NCBI GenBank assembly: GCA_965216535.1
Contig: OZ244175.1
Span: 4,278,001-4,342,000 of the forward strand
Reading direction: 5' to 3'
Length of the DNA: 64,000 bases
From: Hoeflea_A sp965216535
Lineage (GTDB): Bacteria > Pseudomonadota > Alphaproteobacteria > Rhizobiales > Rhizobiaceae
Below, piece by piece: positions 16,674 through 25,523 of the stretch (within the stretch, counting starts at the first letter, position 1; every line of letters starts with the position of its first letter). The notes under the pieces are model-generated. The model saw nothing but the letters and a program-made list of their open reading frames with translations. It did not search any database and was not told the DNA's origin. Position numbers and translations under genes: made by a program.

Positions 16674-17651
16674 ATGAAGGCTATCGTCTGCAACGATTTC
16701 GCGCCGCTGAGTGAACTGCAATACGCTGAAGTCGACGCCCCGAAAGCTGAGGGCAAGACCGTGATCGTCAGATCCGAAGCCATCGGGGTCAATTATCCGG
16801 ACGGACTGCTGGTCCAGGGCCTGTATCAGATGAAGCCGCCGACGCCCTTTACTCCGGGAATGGAAGTGGCCGGTATTGTCGAGGCGGTTGGTCCCGACGT
16901 TCAGGGGGTGAAACCCGGCGACCGTGTCGCCGGTATGGGGCTGCTGGGCGGATACGCGGAACTGGTGGCCGTTCCGTCCAAGGCGGTGTTTCCGCTGCCA
17001 CCCGGTATGGATGGGGGTGACGCCTGTGCACTGATGTGTGCGTACGGCACCTCGCATCACGCATTGAAACAGCGAGCGAATTTGCAGCCCGGCGAGACTG
17101 TCGGCGTCCTCGGCGCGGCTGGATCGACGGGAATTGCCGCTATCCAGATCGCCAAGGCCATGGGTGCCCGCGTCATCGCTGTTGCCTCAAGCGACAAGAA
17201 GCAAGCCCTGGCGCGGGAGGCCGGCGCCGACGAGGTCATCGGTTACGAGGACCTCAAGGACAACCTGAAGCGCCTGACCGATGGCAAAGGTGTCGACGTG
17301 CTCTTCGACCCGGTCGGGGGTGACGCTTTCGATGCAGCCTGTCGTGCCATGGCGCGAGGCGGCCGATTGCTGGTCATCGGTTTTGCCTCCGGCCGCATTC
17401 CGGAACTTCCGGTAAACCTGACGCTGGTGAAGGAGTTTTCCCTTGTTGGTGTCTTCTGGGGGTCTTTCACAAACCATGAACCGGCGGTTCATGCCCAGAA
17501 CATGGAAGAGCTGATCGGCTGGTACATGCAGGGCAAGGTCAAACCTCACATCGAAGGGCGTTATCCCCTTTCTGATGCCGCTAACGTGCTTGAGCGGGTT
17601 CTTGGCCGCGGCGCGACTGGCAAGATTATTCTCGTTCCGGAGGACGTTTAG
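16674..17651 (+). CDS. NADPH:quinone oxidoreductase family protein (zinc-free MDR)
   Basis: 325 residues from the ATG right after the preceding stop. The N-terminal GroES-like domain has GVNYPDGLLVQGLYQ and PFTPGMEVAGIVEAVG. The Rossmann domain has GVLGAAGSTGIAAIQIAKAMGA near residue 145 for NADPH, and VLFDPVGGDAF. The catalytic zinc cysteines of alcohol dehydrogenases are missing, placing it in the quinone/enoyl reductase branch. It may reduce an enone or enoyl-CoA, or process a quinone; the substrate cannot be told. Its TAG is immediately followed by the ATG of a second MDR gene, indicating tight coupling. Confidence 0.9.
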   Translation: MKAIVCNDFAPLSELQYAEVDAPKAEGKTVIVRSEAIGVNYPDGLLVQGLYQMKPPTPFTPGMEVAGIVEAVGPDVQGVKPGDRVAGMGLLGGYAELVAVPSKAVFPLPPGMDGGDACALMCAYGTSHHALKQRANLQPGETVGVLGAAGSTGIAAIQIAKAMGARVIAVASSDKKQALAREAGADEVIGYEDLKDNLKRLTDGKGVDVLFDPVGGDAFDAACRAMARGGRLLVIGFASGRIPELPVNLTLVKEFSLVGVFWGSFTNHEPAVHAQNMEELIGWYMQGKVKPHIEGRYPLSDAANVLERVLGRGATGKIILVPEDV

Positions 17652-18689
17652 ATGACACTGCCAAGTGATATGCTGGCTCTATTGCAGACGCAGGATGGCT
17701 ATTCCGGAACTTCGGAAGGGCCGCACATAGACAAACTTGCCGACTACGTTGAAGCCAGTAGCATCCCCGTGCCTTCCCTGAACGACGGGCAAGTGCTGGT
17801 CAGGATGCGGATGGCGTCGATCAATCCCTCCGATCTTCACTTCATCAAAGGTGAATACGGCGTCCCTCGCAAGAAGGGCGCACCGGCAGGTTTCGAGGGA
17901 GTTGGCGACGTCGTTGCCGGCAGCGGCGCCCAGGCGGAAGCGCTGGTTGGAAAACGAGTGGCCTTCACGGTTGATCCCGCCGGTTCAGGCTCCTGGGCAG
18001 AGTACGCCGTCACTTCAGCGGCGGTTTGCATCCCGGTCCGCGACGACATGCGCGATGAAGACGCTGCCGGTCATGTGGTCAATCCGATGACCGCCATGGC
18101 CATGTTTGACATCGTGCGCAAGGCGGACACTTCAAGCTTCATCATGACGGCCGCCAACAGCCAGCTGTGCAAGCTCATGACTGCCCTCGGCCGGGATCAC
18201 GACATTGCGCCAATTGCCATTGTCCGCCACGATGATCAGGCCGCTCACCTGGAAGAACTCGGCGCCAAACACGTGCTCAACAGCACCTCCGCCGACTTCG
18301 AGACAAAGCTCAAATCGGTGATCCGCGAGGCAAAGCCTCGCGTTATGCTCGATGCCGTTGCCAATCAGGTTTCGGCCGACGTCTTTATGGCCATGCCGAA
18401 CCATGCGCGTTGGGTCGTGTATGGCAAGCTGGATCCGACACCGCCGCAGCTGAATGAAATGGGACAATTCATCTTCATGCAGAAGCAGATCATCGGATTC
18501 TGGCTGACCCGCTGGTTCATGACAACCCCGCCGGAGGACCAGATTCGCGTGATCGGCGAAGTGCAGGAACGGTTCGTCAGCGGTAAATGGGAGACCGAAG
18601 TCTCCGACCGAATCCGTCTGGCTGATGCAATGGCCGACCTGACGGAGGCGCTCCGTCACCCGAAGGGAAAGGTTATGCTGGTTCCCTGA
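17652..18689 (+). CDS. MDR-family zinc-free dehydrogenase (enoyl reductase-like)
   Basis: 345 residues. The GroES-like half is clear: VLVRMRMASINPSDLHFIKGEYG and PAGFEGVGDVVAG. The Rossmann half has IMTAANSQLCKLMTALG near residue 165 where a GxGxxG-like loop is expected; the glycines are largely absent, somewhat as in mitochondrial-type 2-enoyl reductases (MECR), which have NxSNSxVG there. No zinc ligands are seen. It could reduce an enoyl-thioester with NADPH or be an altered binder. It starts with no gap after the previous MDR gene; the Liv transporter genes follow after 75 bases. Confidence 0.85.
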   Translation: MTLPSDMLALLQTQDGYSGTSEGPHIDKLADYVEASSIPVPSLNDGQVLVRMRMASINPSDLHFIKGEYGVPRKKGAPAGFEGVGDVVAGSGAQAEALVGKRVAFTVDPAGSGSWAEYAVTSAAVCIPVRDDMRDEDAAGHVVNPMTAMAMFDIVRKADTSSFIMTAANSQLCKLMTALGRDHDIAPIAIVRHDDQAAHLEELGAKHVLNSTSADFETKLKSVIREAKPRVMLDAVANQVSADVFMAMPNHARWVVYGKLDPTPPQLNEMGQFIFMQKQIIGFWLTRWFMTTPPEDQIRVIGEVQERFVSGKWETEVSDRIRLADAMADLTEALRHPKGKVMLVP

Positions 18690-18764
18690 CGTAACAAATA
18701 GGGACGCGCCACATCGAGGCCGTCTGCAAAAAACGAGATCTCCAGGCTTGGGAGGGCCGATCGA

Positions 18765-19640
18765 GTGGATGTTTTGCAACTGATCGTCAGCGGGCTGGCC
18801 AATGGCTGCGTCTATGGCCTGATCGCCATGGGTTTCGTGCTGATTTACAAGGCGACAGAAGCTGTCAACTTCGCCCAGGGTGATTTCATGATGCTGGGTG
18901 CGTTTATCACTCTCGGCTTCACCAATGCGCACTATGTCGGCTTGCCATTCTGGATCTCCTGCATTTTTGCGATCGGCATCATGGGCGTGCTTGGCTATTT
19001 GCTCGACATGGTGGTCCTGCGTCGCATGTTCGGCCAGTCGCAGGTGGCAGTGGTCATCCTGACGATCGCGTTGGGCTTCGTGATACGGTTCATCGCCGGC
19101 GCGATATGGGGTCACGAACCGCAATCGCTTGAATCGCCTATTGCAGGTGTGGATGTCAGGTTTGGTGGCCTCGTGCTCGGGCTGGATGAGGTCATGGTTA
19201 TTGCGGTGACAGTGATCCTGACGGTGCTTCTCTACTTCTTCTTCGGTCGCACCAAGCTGGGCGTCGCCATGCAGGCGTCTTCTCAGAACCAGCTGGCCGC
19301 CTACTATATGGGTATACCCGTCAAACGGATTCATTCGATGATCTGGGCGCTCTCCGGCATCGTCGCGGCCATTGCCGGCATTCTGTTCGCCTCGAAAGGA
19401 TCGATCGACCCGGCGACCGGACTGCTCGGCATCAAAGCTTTCGCTGCAGCGGTCATCGGCGGGTTTGGCAGCCTTCCCGGCGCTTTGCTCGGCGGCATCA
19501 TCGTCGGTTTGATCGAGCCGTTCTCCGCCCGTTACATGCCGGCCGGTTATTCGCAAGTCATGCCTTACCTGATCCTGTTCCTGATGCTTGTGGTGCGCCC
19601 TCATGGCCTCCTGTCACAAGTCCAGGCGAAGAAGGTTTAA
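18765..19640 (+). CDS. Liv-type ABC transporter permease (LivH family)
   Basis: 291 residues from a GTG start with GGGAGG 9 bases upstream. The N-terminus VLQLIVSGLANGCVYGLIAMGF, then KATEAVNFAQGDFMMLGA, and the C-terminal KAFAAAVIGGFGSLPGALLGG are standard LivH motifs; about eight hydrophobic helices are visible. With LivM, LivG and LivF downstream it forms a branched-chain-amino-acid-type importer. The gene neighbourhood (acyl-CoA ligase, dehydrogenases, thiolase) suggests that the cargo is a carboxylic acid for CoA activation rather than an amino acid (inference). Confidence 0.94.
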   Translation: MDVLQLIVSGLANGCVYGLIAMGFVLIYKATEAVNFAQGDFMMLGAFITLGFTNAHYVGLPFWISCIFAIGIMGVLGYLLDMVVLRRMFGQSQVAVVILTIALGFVIRFIAGAIWGHEPQSLESPIAGVDVRFGGLVLGLDEVMVIAVTVILTVLLYFFFGRTKLGVAMQASSQNQLAAYYMGIPVKRIHSMIWALSGIVAAIAGILFASKGSIDPATGLLGIKAFAAAVIGGFGSLPGALLGGIIVGLIEPFSARYMPAGYSQVMPYLILFLMLVVRPHGLLSQVQAKKV

Positions 19641-19649
19641 GGAGCGCCC

Positions 19650-20750
19650 ATGCGGTTTGTTTTCAAAACATCCTATGACGCCGACATCCGGTTCTTTCGG
19701 CACGGCGCGCAGGCCTTTTGGTATCTGCTGCTGTTTGTCCTGGCGATCGTGCTGCCGTTCCTGATCAGCGATTTCCTGATCGGTGAAGCGACGCTGGTGC
19801 TGATCTGGGCGATCTGCGGCATGGGTTTGATGATCCTGGTTGGACAGACCGGCCAGGCCAGTCTTGGGCACGCGGCGTTCATGGCCGTCGGTGCCTATTC
19901 CAACGTGATTTACCAGGAAAACCTGTCGCTTCCCTTTCTTGTGTCCTTTCCGTTGTCCGGGTTGACGGCCGGTATTGCCGGGATTCTGATTGCCCTGCCA
20001 ACGACGAAACTCCATGGCATCTACCTGGCAATCGCCACACTTGCAGTGTCGGTCATGGCGGAGGACCTGATCATCATCCTCGAGCCGATCACAGGTGGCA
20101 TCGCCGGACTTTTCGCTCCGGACATCGAAATCTTCGGCTACACATTCAACCGCTACGGCGATCCAAGGGAGCTCTACTGGCTGGTCTTGTTGATCACGTT
20201 CCTGGTGCTCCTCGTATATCGCAATCTGCTGCGGTCCCCGACCGGCCGAGCTTTTGCGGCGGTTCGAGATTCGGAAGTCTCGGCGAGAGCGATGGGTGTC
20301 AACGTCGCCCGCACCAAGACCCTCGCCTTTGCCATCTCTTGCACCATCACCGGCCTTGGCGGAGCTCTCATGGGACACTTTGCTACGGTGTTCACTCATG
20401 AAACCTTCAACCTGATCATCTCCATCACCCTTCTTCTGATGATCGTGATCGGCGGATTGGGCACGATTCATGGCGCTTTTTTCGGGGCGATCATCATCGT
20501 TTTTCTGCCGCTGCTGATTTCGGTAACGAGAGATGGATTGGCAGAGGTGCTGGGGTTGAGTTCGATCACCATTCCAGGCCTCGAGTCGGGCATCTTTGGC
20601 GCACTTCTCATCGGTTTCATTCTGTTCGAACCGATGGGTATCTACGGTCGCTGGGTCAAGATCAGGACCTATTTCGAACTGTTTCCGTTCTATCGAAAAG
20701 ACATGTTCCGCAGGCAAAAGAGCTATCTCAAGACGGAGCGCACGCGATGA
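19650..20750 (+). CDS. Liv-type ABC transporter permease (LivM family)
   Basis: 366 residues, within the LivM range, with about ten hydrophobic segments. GQTGQASLGHAAFMAVGAY near residue 70 and RSPTGRAFAAVRDSEVSARAMGVN near residue 195 are the LivM hallmarks, followed by GGLGTIHGAFFGA. It follows LivH by 9 bases and overlaps LivG as ATGA. A charged tail of about 35 residues at the C-terminus lies on the cytosolic side. Confidence 0.94.
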   Translation: MRFVFKTSYDADIRFFRHGAQAFWYLLLFVLAIVLPFLISDFLIGEATLVLIWAICGMGLMILVGQTGQASLGHAAFMAVGAYSNVIYQENLSLPFLVSFPLSGLTAGIAGILIALPTTKLHGIYLAIATLAVSVMAEDLIIILEPITGGIAGLFAPDIEIFGYTFNRYGDPRELYWLVLLITFLVLLVYRNLLRSPTGRAFAAVRDSEVSARAMGVNVARTKTLAFAISCTITGLGGALMGHFATVFTHETFNLIISITLLLMIVIGGLGTIHGAFFGAIIIVFLPLLISVTRDGLAEVLGLSSITIPGLESGIFGALLIGFILFEPMGIYGRWVKIRTYFELFPFYRKDMFRRQKSYLKTERTR

Positions 20751-21535
20751 GCCTTTTGGAACTTCACAATGTGACGCTGCGTTTTGGCGGACTGGTCGCC
20801 GTCAACGACGTGTCTTTCAATGTTGAAGAAGGCGAAGTATTTGCACTGGTCGGCCCGAATGGTGCCGGCAAGTCGACCATCTTCAACATGATCTCACGCT
20901 TCTACACACCAGCCGAGGGTGACATTCTTTATCGAGGACACAGCATTCTCGATCGACCGGCGCACGAGATACCGCGGCTGGGGATTGCCCGGACATTCCA
21001 GAATATCGAGCTGTTCGAGCAAGCTTCCGTGCTCCAGAACCTGCTGGTCGGGCGGCATACCCACAGCCGCACGAATTTTCTCATCGAAGCTCTGTTCCTG
21101 CCGTCTGTTCGCGAGCAGGAAAGACAACATCGTGAGGCAGTTGAACAGGTTATCGACTTCCTTGACCTGCAAGCCTATCGCGACAAGTTCATTGCTGGCC
21201 TGCCCTATGGTGTTCGGAAGGTTGTGGAGATGGGGCGCGCGTTGGCGATTCAGCCCAAGCTTCTGCTGCTGGATGAGCCGGCATCCGGCCTGTCTGTCGA
21301 GGAGACCCAGGACGTGGCGTTCTGGATCGAGGACATCAAGAAGGTCATGGGCATAACCGTGCTGATGGTCGAGCATGACATGCATCTGGTCAGTGCGGTT
21401 TCGGATCGCGTCATGGCCCTGGCGGACGGCCGCATGCTGTCCATCGGCTCACCGCAGGAGGTGCAGAGCGACCCGGCCGTCATCGAGGCCTATCTGGGAT
21501 CGGATGTTGATACGGAAGGCGGTGAAGCAGCATGA
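20747..21535 (+). CDS. Liv-type ABC transporter ATPase (LivG family)
   Basis: 262 residues. Walker A GPNGAGKST near residue 37, RTFQNIELFEQASVLQNLLVGRH (Q-loop region as in LivG), Walker B LLLLDEPASGLS and the switch His in VEHDMHLV. The usual LSGGQ signature is replaced by LPYGVRKVVEMGRAL, which is common in LivG proteins. It hydrolyses ATP at the cytosolic face to drive LivH/LivM. It overlaps both flanking genes by 4 bases. Confidence 0.94.
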   Translation: MSLLELHNVTLRFGGLVAVNDVSFNVEEGEVFALVGPNGAGKSTIFNMISRFYTPAEGDILYRGHSILDRPAHEIPRLGIARTFQNIELFEQASVLQNLLVGRHTHSRTNFLIEALFLPSVREQERQHREAVEQVIDFLDLQAYRDKFIAGLPYGVRKVVEMGRALAIQPKLLLLDEPASGLSVEETQDVAFWIEDIKKVMGITVLMVEHDMHLVSAVSDRVMALADGRMLSIGSPQEVQSDPAVIEAYLGSDVDTEGGEAA

Positions 21536-22317
21536 CAAGCAACGGCAGCGAACCGCTCCTCAAAGTCGATAACCTGGAGAGTTTCTACGGACCGATCATG
21601 GCCATTCGCGGGGTCAGCCTGTCCGTGAATCCCGGGCAGATCGTCACGGTTCTTGGCGCCAACGGGGCCGGTAAAACGACGCTCCTGAAAACCATTTCCG
21701 GGGTCATGGACCCGGAAAAGGGAACCGTCACTCTGGAAGGCAATGCCATCCAGGGCGAGGCACCGGACAAAATCGTCCATCAGGGCGTTGTGCATGTGCC
21801 GGAAGGGCGTGAAATCTTCCCGATCCTGTCGGTTGAAGACAACCTCAAGATGGGCGCCTACACACGCTCCGATTCAGCGGCAATCGCTTCCGACCTGGAG
21901 ATGGTCTTCGACTACTTCCCGATCCTGAAGGAACGGCGAACCCAGGAAGCCGGGACACTCTCCGGGGGCCAGCAACAGATGCTGGCGATCGGTCGCGGCC
22001 TGATGGCCAAGCCGCGCATCATGTTGCTCGACGAGCCAAGCCTCGGCTTGAGCCCGCTTCTGGTGCGCGAAATCTTCACCATCATTCGCCGATTGAACGC
22101 CGAGCAGAATGTGACAATGATGCTGGTGGAGCAGAACGCCAAGGTTGCGCTCGACGTGGCTCATTTCGGCTATGTGCTGGAACTCGGTCGTATTGTCATG
22201 AGCGGCGAGGCGCAGAAGCTGCAGGAGTCGAAGGACATCCAGGAATTCTATCTGGGCGCACAACAGGAAACACAGCGCGGTCAAAGACGCTGGAAGCAGA
22301 GAAAAACCTGGCGCTAG
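21532..22317 (+). CDS. Liv-type ABC transporter ATPase (LivF family)
   Basis: 261 residues. Walker A GANGAGKTT near residue 40, VHVPEGREIFPILSVEDNLKMGA typical of LivF, signature LSGGQQQMLAIGRGL, Walker B IMLLDEPSLGLSP and VEQNA in the switch region. The C-terminus runs about 20 residues past the usual end with a very basic tail (QRRWKQRK). Partner of LivG in the same importer; the ligase gene follows after 21 bases with GGGAGGAA as its ribosome-binding site. Confidence 0.94.
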   Translation: MTSNGSEPLLKVDNLESFYGPIMAIRGVSLSVNPGQIVTVLGANGAGKTTLLKTISGVMDPEKGTVTLEGNAIQGEAPDKIVHQGVVHVPEGREIFPILSVEDNLKMGAYTRSDSAAIASDLEMVFDYFPILKERRTQEAGTLSGGQQQMLAIGRGLMAKPRIMLLDEPSLGLSPLLVREIFTIIRRLNAEQNVTMMLVEQNAKVALDVAHFGYVLELGRIVMSGEAQKLQESKDIQEFYLGAQQETQRGQRRWKQRKTWR

Positions 22318-22338
22318 GGTCAAACGGGAGGAACGGCA

Positions 22339-24228
22339 ATGGGCAACATGGAGAGGATCCCACCGCAGCAGATGATGAACGGCATCAGCGTGAATGCCGA
22401 CCTGACGAAAGGGCCCTACTTTATTGATGGTTGCGACACGCTGGTGAAGCTGTTCTTGCAGCGCTGCAAGGAACTCGGAAACCGGACGGCGCATCGCGAA
22501 AAGGACTACGGGATCTGGCTTTCCTATTCCTGGTGGGATTTCTATGAGCATGCAATGCTCATTGGCCATGGCCTGACCGCTCTCGGGCTGCGTCGCGGCG
22601 ATGTGGTCTCAATCCTGTCGGAAGACAACAAAGAGTGGGTTTACACCGATTTGGCGGTGCAATGCCTCGGCGGCATTACATCGGGCATCTACACTACCGA
22701 TTCAGCCAAACAACTGGCCTATCTCGTCAACGATTCCGAAAGCCGAATCCTGTTCCTCGAAAACGACGAACAACTCGACAAGTTTCTCGAGGTTCGGGAC
22801 GAGATGCCGGGACTTACCAAGGTCATCGTGTTCGAACGGGAGGGTCTGCACGATTATCACGACGACATGGTGATGTTCGTCGAGGAGCTTTACGATCTCG
22901 GCCGAGTGCACGAGAAGAAGCACCCCGGATTGTTCGACGCCGAGATTGCCAAATCGAAGCCCGAGGACACGGCCATTCTTGTCTACACATCGGGCACAAC
23001 CGGATCGCCCAAAGGTGCGATGATCTCGCACCAGAACATCATGTTTTCGCTGTCGTCGGGCGGCGCGATGCTTCCGGTTTTCGAAACCGATGAACAGGTT
23101 TGCTTCCTACCGCTTTGCCACATTCTGGAACGGTTCATTTCTGTTTTTCAGCCGATTGCCGCACGATCAACCGTCAATTTCGCCGAGAGCCCCGAAACGG
23201 TCTTCGACAATGTTCAGGAAGTCAGCCCGCACGTCTTCACCGCGGTTCCGCGGGTTTGGGAGAAGGTCTATTCCCGAATTTCCATCATGGTTGGAGATGC
23301 AACTCCGTTCGGCCGTTGGGCATACAGCCGGGCACTCGCCAGCGGAATGAAAATCGCGGATGACGAAGAAGAGGGTCGATCTTCGTCCTTCCTCACCCGT
23401 CTACAGTACCGTTTCTGGGATGTTGTGGTTCTGAAGAACATCCGACGCATGATCGGGATCGATCGATTACGCCGGGGCACGACGGGCGCAGCTCCGATTT
23501 CGCCGGACCTGCTGCGCTGGTACAGGGCGATCGGTATCTACATTTTCGAAGGCTACGGCATGAGCGAGAGTGCCGGGATCATTTCGCTCAACGCATTCGA
23601 CAACAACAAGGTGGGCACCGTCGGCCGTGTCGTCGAGGGGGGCGAGTTGCGGATCGGGGACGGCAACGAAATCCAATACCGCGCGGCCAATGTTTTTCAG
23701 GGCTATTGGAACAAGCCGGAAAAGACCGAAGAAACGATTACGTCCGATGGATGGCTGAAGACCGGCGATGTCGGCATGATCGATAACTCCGGCTATCTGA
23801 CCATCACAGGCCGCCTCAAGGACATCATCATCACGGCCGGCGGCAAGAACATCACACCCGCCGAAATCGAGAACAGATTGAAGTTCTCGCCCTATATATC
23901 GGATGCGGTGATTATCGGCGACAAGCGCAAGTTCCTGTCCTGCCTGGTCATGATCGATCAGGAAAATGTTGAAAAATTTGCGCAGGACCGCCGGGTTCCG
24001 TTTGGAGATTTCGCTTCGCTTTGCGCGACATCCGAGGTCCAGGAGCTGATTGAGGACGAAATCGCAAAGGTGAATTCGGAATTTGCCCGGGTGGAGCAAA
24101 TCAAGGCATTTCGCCTCATTGATGTGCTCCTGACAGCGGAGGACGACGAGCTAACCGCTACCATGAAGCTTAAGCGCAGCTTTGTGGAGCAGAAACACAA
24201 AGCGCTGATTGATCAAATGTACGCGTGA
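22339..24228 (+). CDS. AMP-dependent acyl-CoA synthetase (long-chain fatty acid-CoA ligase type)
   Basis: 629 residues, the length of ACSBG/FadD15-type long-chain ligases. The P-loop YTSGTTGSPKGAM is at 216-228, GYGMSESAG at about 405-413 and the adenylate/hinge motif LKTGDVG near 473, with a C-terminal catalytic Lys expected in the LKRSF segment near the end. It activates a carboxylic acid to acyl-AMP and then acyl-CoA. It lies between the Liv ATPase and Liv binding-protein genes, so it should activate the acid imported by that transporter. In the Rhodopseudomonas pim operon a ligase (PimA) has a similar position; chain specificity here is not readable. Confidence 0.93.
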   Translation: MGNMERIPPQQMMNGISVNADLTKGPYFIDGCDTLVKLFLQRCKELGNRTAHREKDYGIWLSYSWWDFYEHAMLIGHGLTALGLRRGDVVSILSEDNKEWVYTDLAVQCLGGITSGIYTTDSAKQLAYLVNDSESRILFLENDEQLDKFLEVRDEMPGLTKVIVFEREGLHDYHDDMVMFVEELYDLGRVHEKKHPGLFDAEIAKSKPEDTAILVYTSGTTGSPKGAMISHQNIMFSLSSGGAMLPVFETDEQVCFLPLCHILERFISVFQPIAARSTVNFAESPETVFDNVQEVSPHVFTAVPRVWEKVYSRISIMVGDATPFGRWAYSRALASGMKIADDEEEGRSSSFLTRLQYRFWDVVVLKNIRRMIGIDRLRRGTTGAAPISPDLLRWYRAIGIYIFEGYGMSESAGIISLNAFDNNKVGTVGRVVEGGELRIGDGNEIQYRAANVFQGYWNKPEKTEETITSDGWLKTGDVGMIDNSGYLTITGRLKDIIITAGGKNITPAEIENRLKFSPYISDAVIIGDKRKFLSCLVMIDQENVEKFAQDRRVPFGDFASLCATSEVQELIEDEIAKVNSEFARVEQIKAFRLIDVLLTAEDDELTATMKLKRSFVEQKHKALIDQMYA

Positions 24229-24259
24229 GGCGTGTGCATCCAATTCAAGGAGGAAAGAC

Positions 24260-25429
24260 ATGAAGCAAATATTGAAAACCACGGCAGCGACCCTGGCGTT
24301 GTCGGCCGCTCTGCTGACCGGGGTGCAAGCCCAGACACAGGGCGTGTCCGACACGGAAATCGTAATCGGGTCCAACAATGACCTGTCAGGCATTTTTGCC
24401 GCCTTTGGTGCGCCCGCGGTCGGTGCAGCTAAGCAGTACTTCGACCAGGTCAATGCCGCTGGTGGCGTCCATGGACGGCAGCTGAAACTGATTGCTGAAG
24501 ATCACGCCTACCAGATGCCGAAGGCCATGCAGAACCTCAACAAGCTCGTGAACTCCGACAAGGTGTTCGTGATGCTGTTGTCGCTGGGCACGCCCATGAA
24601 CATCGCCAGCTTTCCGCTGCTAGAGCGCAAAGGCGTTGCCAATGTCGGTCCGCTGTCGGCCGCCCGCCAAATGAATGAGCCGTTTGCACCGTACAAGTTT
24701 GCCGGGTTCTCATCCTACTACGATCAGATGGTCGCGGGGGTTGAATTCCTCAATGGCAATCAAGATGCGAAAGCCATCTGTGCCATGTATTTGCCAACCG
24801 ACTTCGGCAAGGAAATCCAGGAAGGCGCCAAGGCTGGCGCGGAAGCGCTCGGGATTGAGTTCAAGGCTGAAACGACCCACAAGCCTGATGAACTTGACTT
24901 CATTGGATCGCTGACAAAGCTGAAAGATGCCGGTTGCGACACGATAGCGACGGCGCTTGGCATCCGGCAAACGATCACTGTTTTGGGAACGGCCAAAAAG
25001 ATGGGCTGGGACAGCGTGAACTTCATCGGTTCATCGGCTTCTTTCCATACCGCAGTGGCAAAAGTCCCGGGCGGGGTGACGAATGGCTTCTATGCCGCCT
25101 CCGGTTGGCCTGATCTCACGACGCGCATGGACGATCCGCATGTCCAGAAATGGGTCAAGGACTACGAAGCCGAGTTTGGTGAGTTCCCTGGTACCGGCGC
25201 CCTTCTGGGACGCTCTTCGGCAGAAAACCTGGTGATGGCACTGGAAGCAGCTGGGCCGGACCTAACCTCAGAGAGCTTCATCAAAGCCATGGAAAGCCTG
25301 GACTTTGTCGATCCCATCACCGGCGTGAAGATCGATTACAGTGCAACTGACCACCAGGGCGGCGACGCCATCATCATCTCGCAAATCCAGGACGGCAACT
25401 GGGCCGTCGTGGGTGAAGTCGTGGAGTGA
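24260..25429 (+). CDS. Liv-type ABC transporter substrate-binding protein (LivK family)
   Basis: 389 residues from the ATG at 24260, with AAGGAGGAAA 5 bases upstream. A signal peptide is seen at about 1-24 (KQILKTTAATLALSAALL, cleavage near VQA-QTQ). The mature start GVSDTEIVIGSNNDLSG and the stretch GGVHGRQLKLIAEDHAY are typical of type 1 periplasmic binding proteins (Peripla_BP_6). It is encoded separately from LivHMGF by the ligase gene. The ligand is unknown; aromatic, fatty or dicarboxylic acids are all used by close relatives. A strong hairpin terminator follows its stop. Confidence 0.92.
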   Translation: MKQILKTTAATLALSAALLTGVQAQTQGVSDTEIVIGSNNDLSGIFAAFGAPAVGAAKQYFDQVNAAGGVHGRQLKLIAEDHAYQMPKAMQNLNKLVNSDKVFVMLLSLGTPMNIASFPLLERKGVANVGPLSAARQMNEPFAPYKFAGFSSYYDQMVAGVEFLNGNQDAKAICAMYLPTDFGKEIQEGAKAGAEALGIEFKAETTHKPDELDFIGSLTKLKDAGCDTIATALGIRQTITVLGTAKKMGWDSVNFIGSSASFHTAVAKVPGGVTNGFYAASGWPDLTTRMDDPHVQKWVKDYEAEFGEFPGTGALLGRSSAENLVMALEAAGPDLTSESFIKAMESLDFVDPITGVKIDYSATDHQGGDAIIISQIQDGNWAVVGEVVE

Positions 25430-25436
25430 TAATCCA

Positions 25437-25475
25437 GGAGGCGCCGGTCCGCCGGCGCCTCCGCGGCTTTCTTTT
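25437..25475 (+). terminator. Rho-independent terminator-like hairpin after livK-type gene
   Basis: An 11-base GC-rich stem, GGAGGCGCCGG and CCGGCGCCTCC, has a 4-base loop (TCCG) and is followed by GCGGCTTTCTTTT. It begins 7 bases after the binding-protein stop. It probably ends or attenuates transcription before the beta-oxidation genes. Confidence 0.75.
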
Positions 25476-25523
25476 CGCGCCTTCCCCCTTAGGCACCAGA
25501 TACTTGTGACCATTGGAGTTTTC

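Noticed and set aside
18132..19604. 490-codon minus-strand frame opposite the MDR and LivH genes
   Set aside because: His- and Asp-rich low-complexity translation typical of antisense frames; covers clear sense genes.
25341..25523. 61-codon upstream extension of the FadB-type gene
   Set aside because: It runs through the livK-type gene end and the terminator hairpin, is Pro/Arg-rich, and the ATG at 25524 has a ribosome-binding site and normal start.
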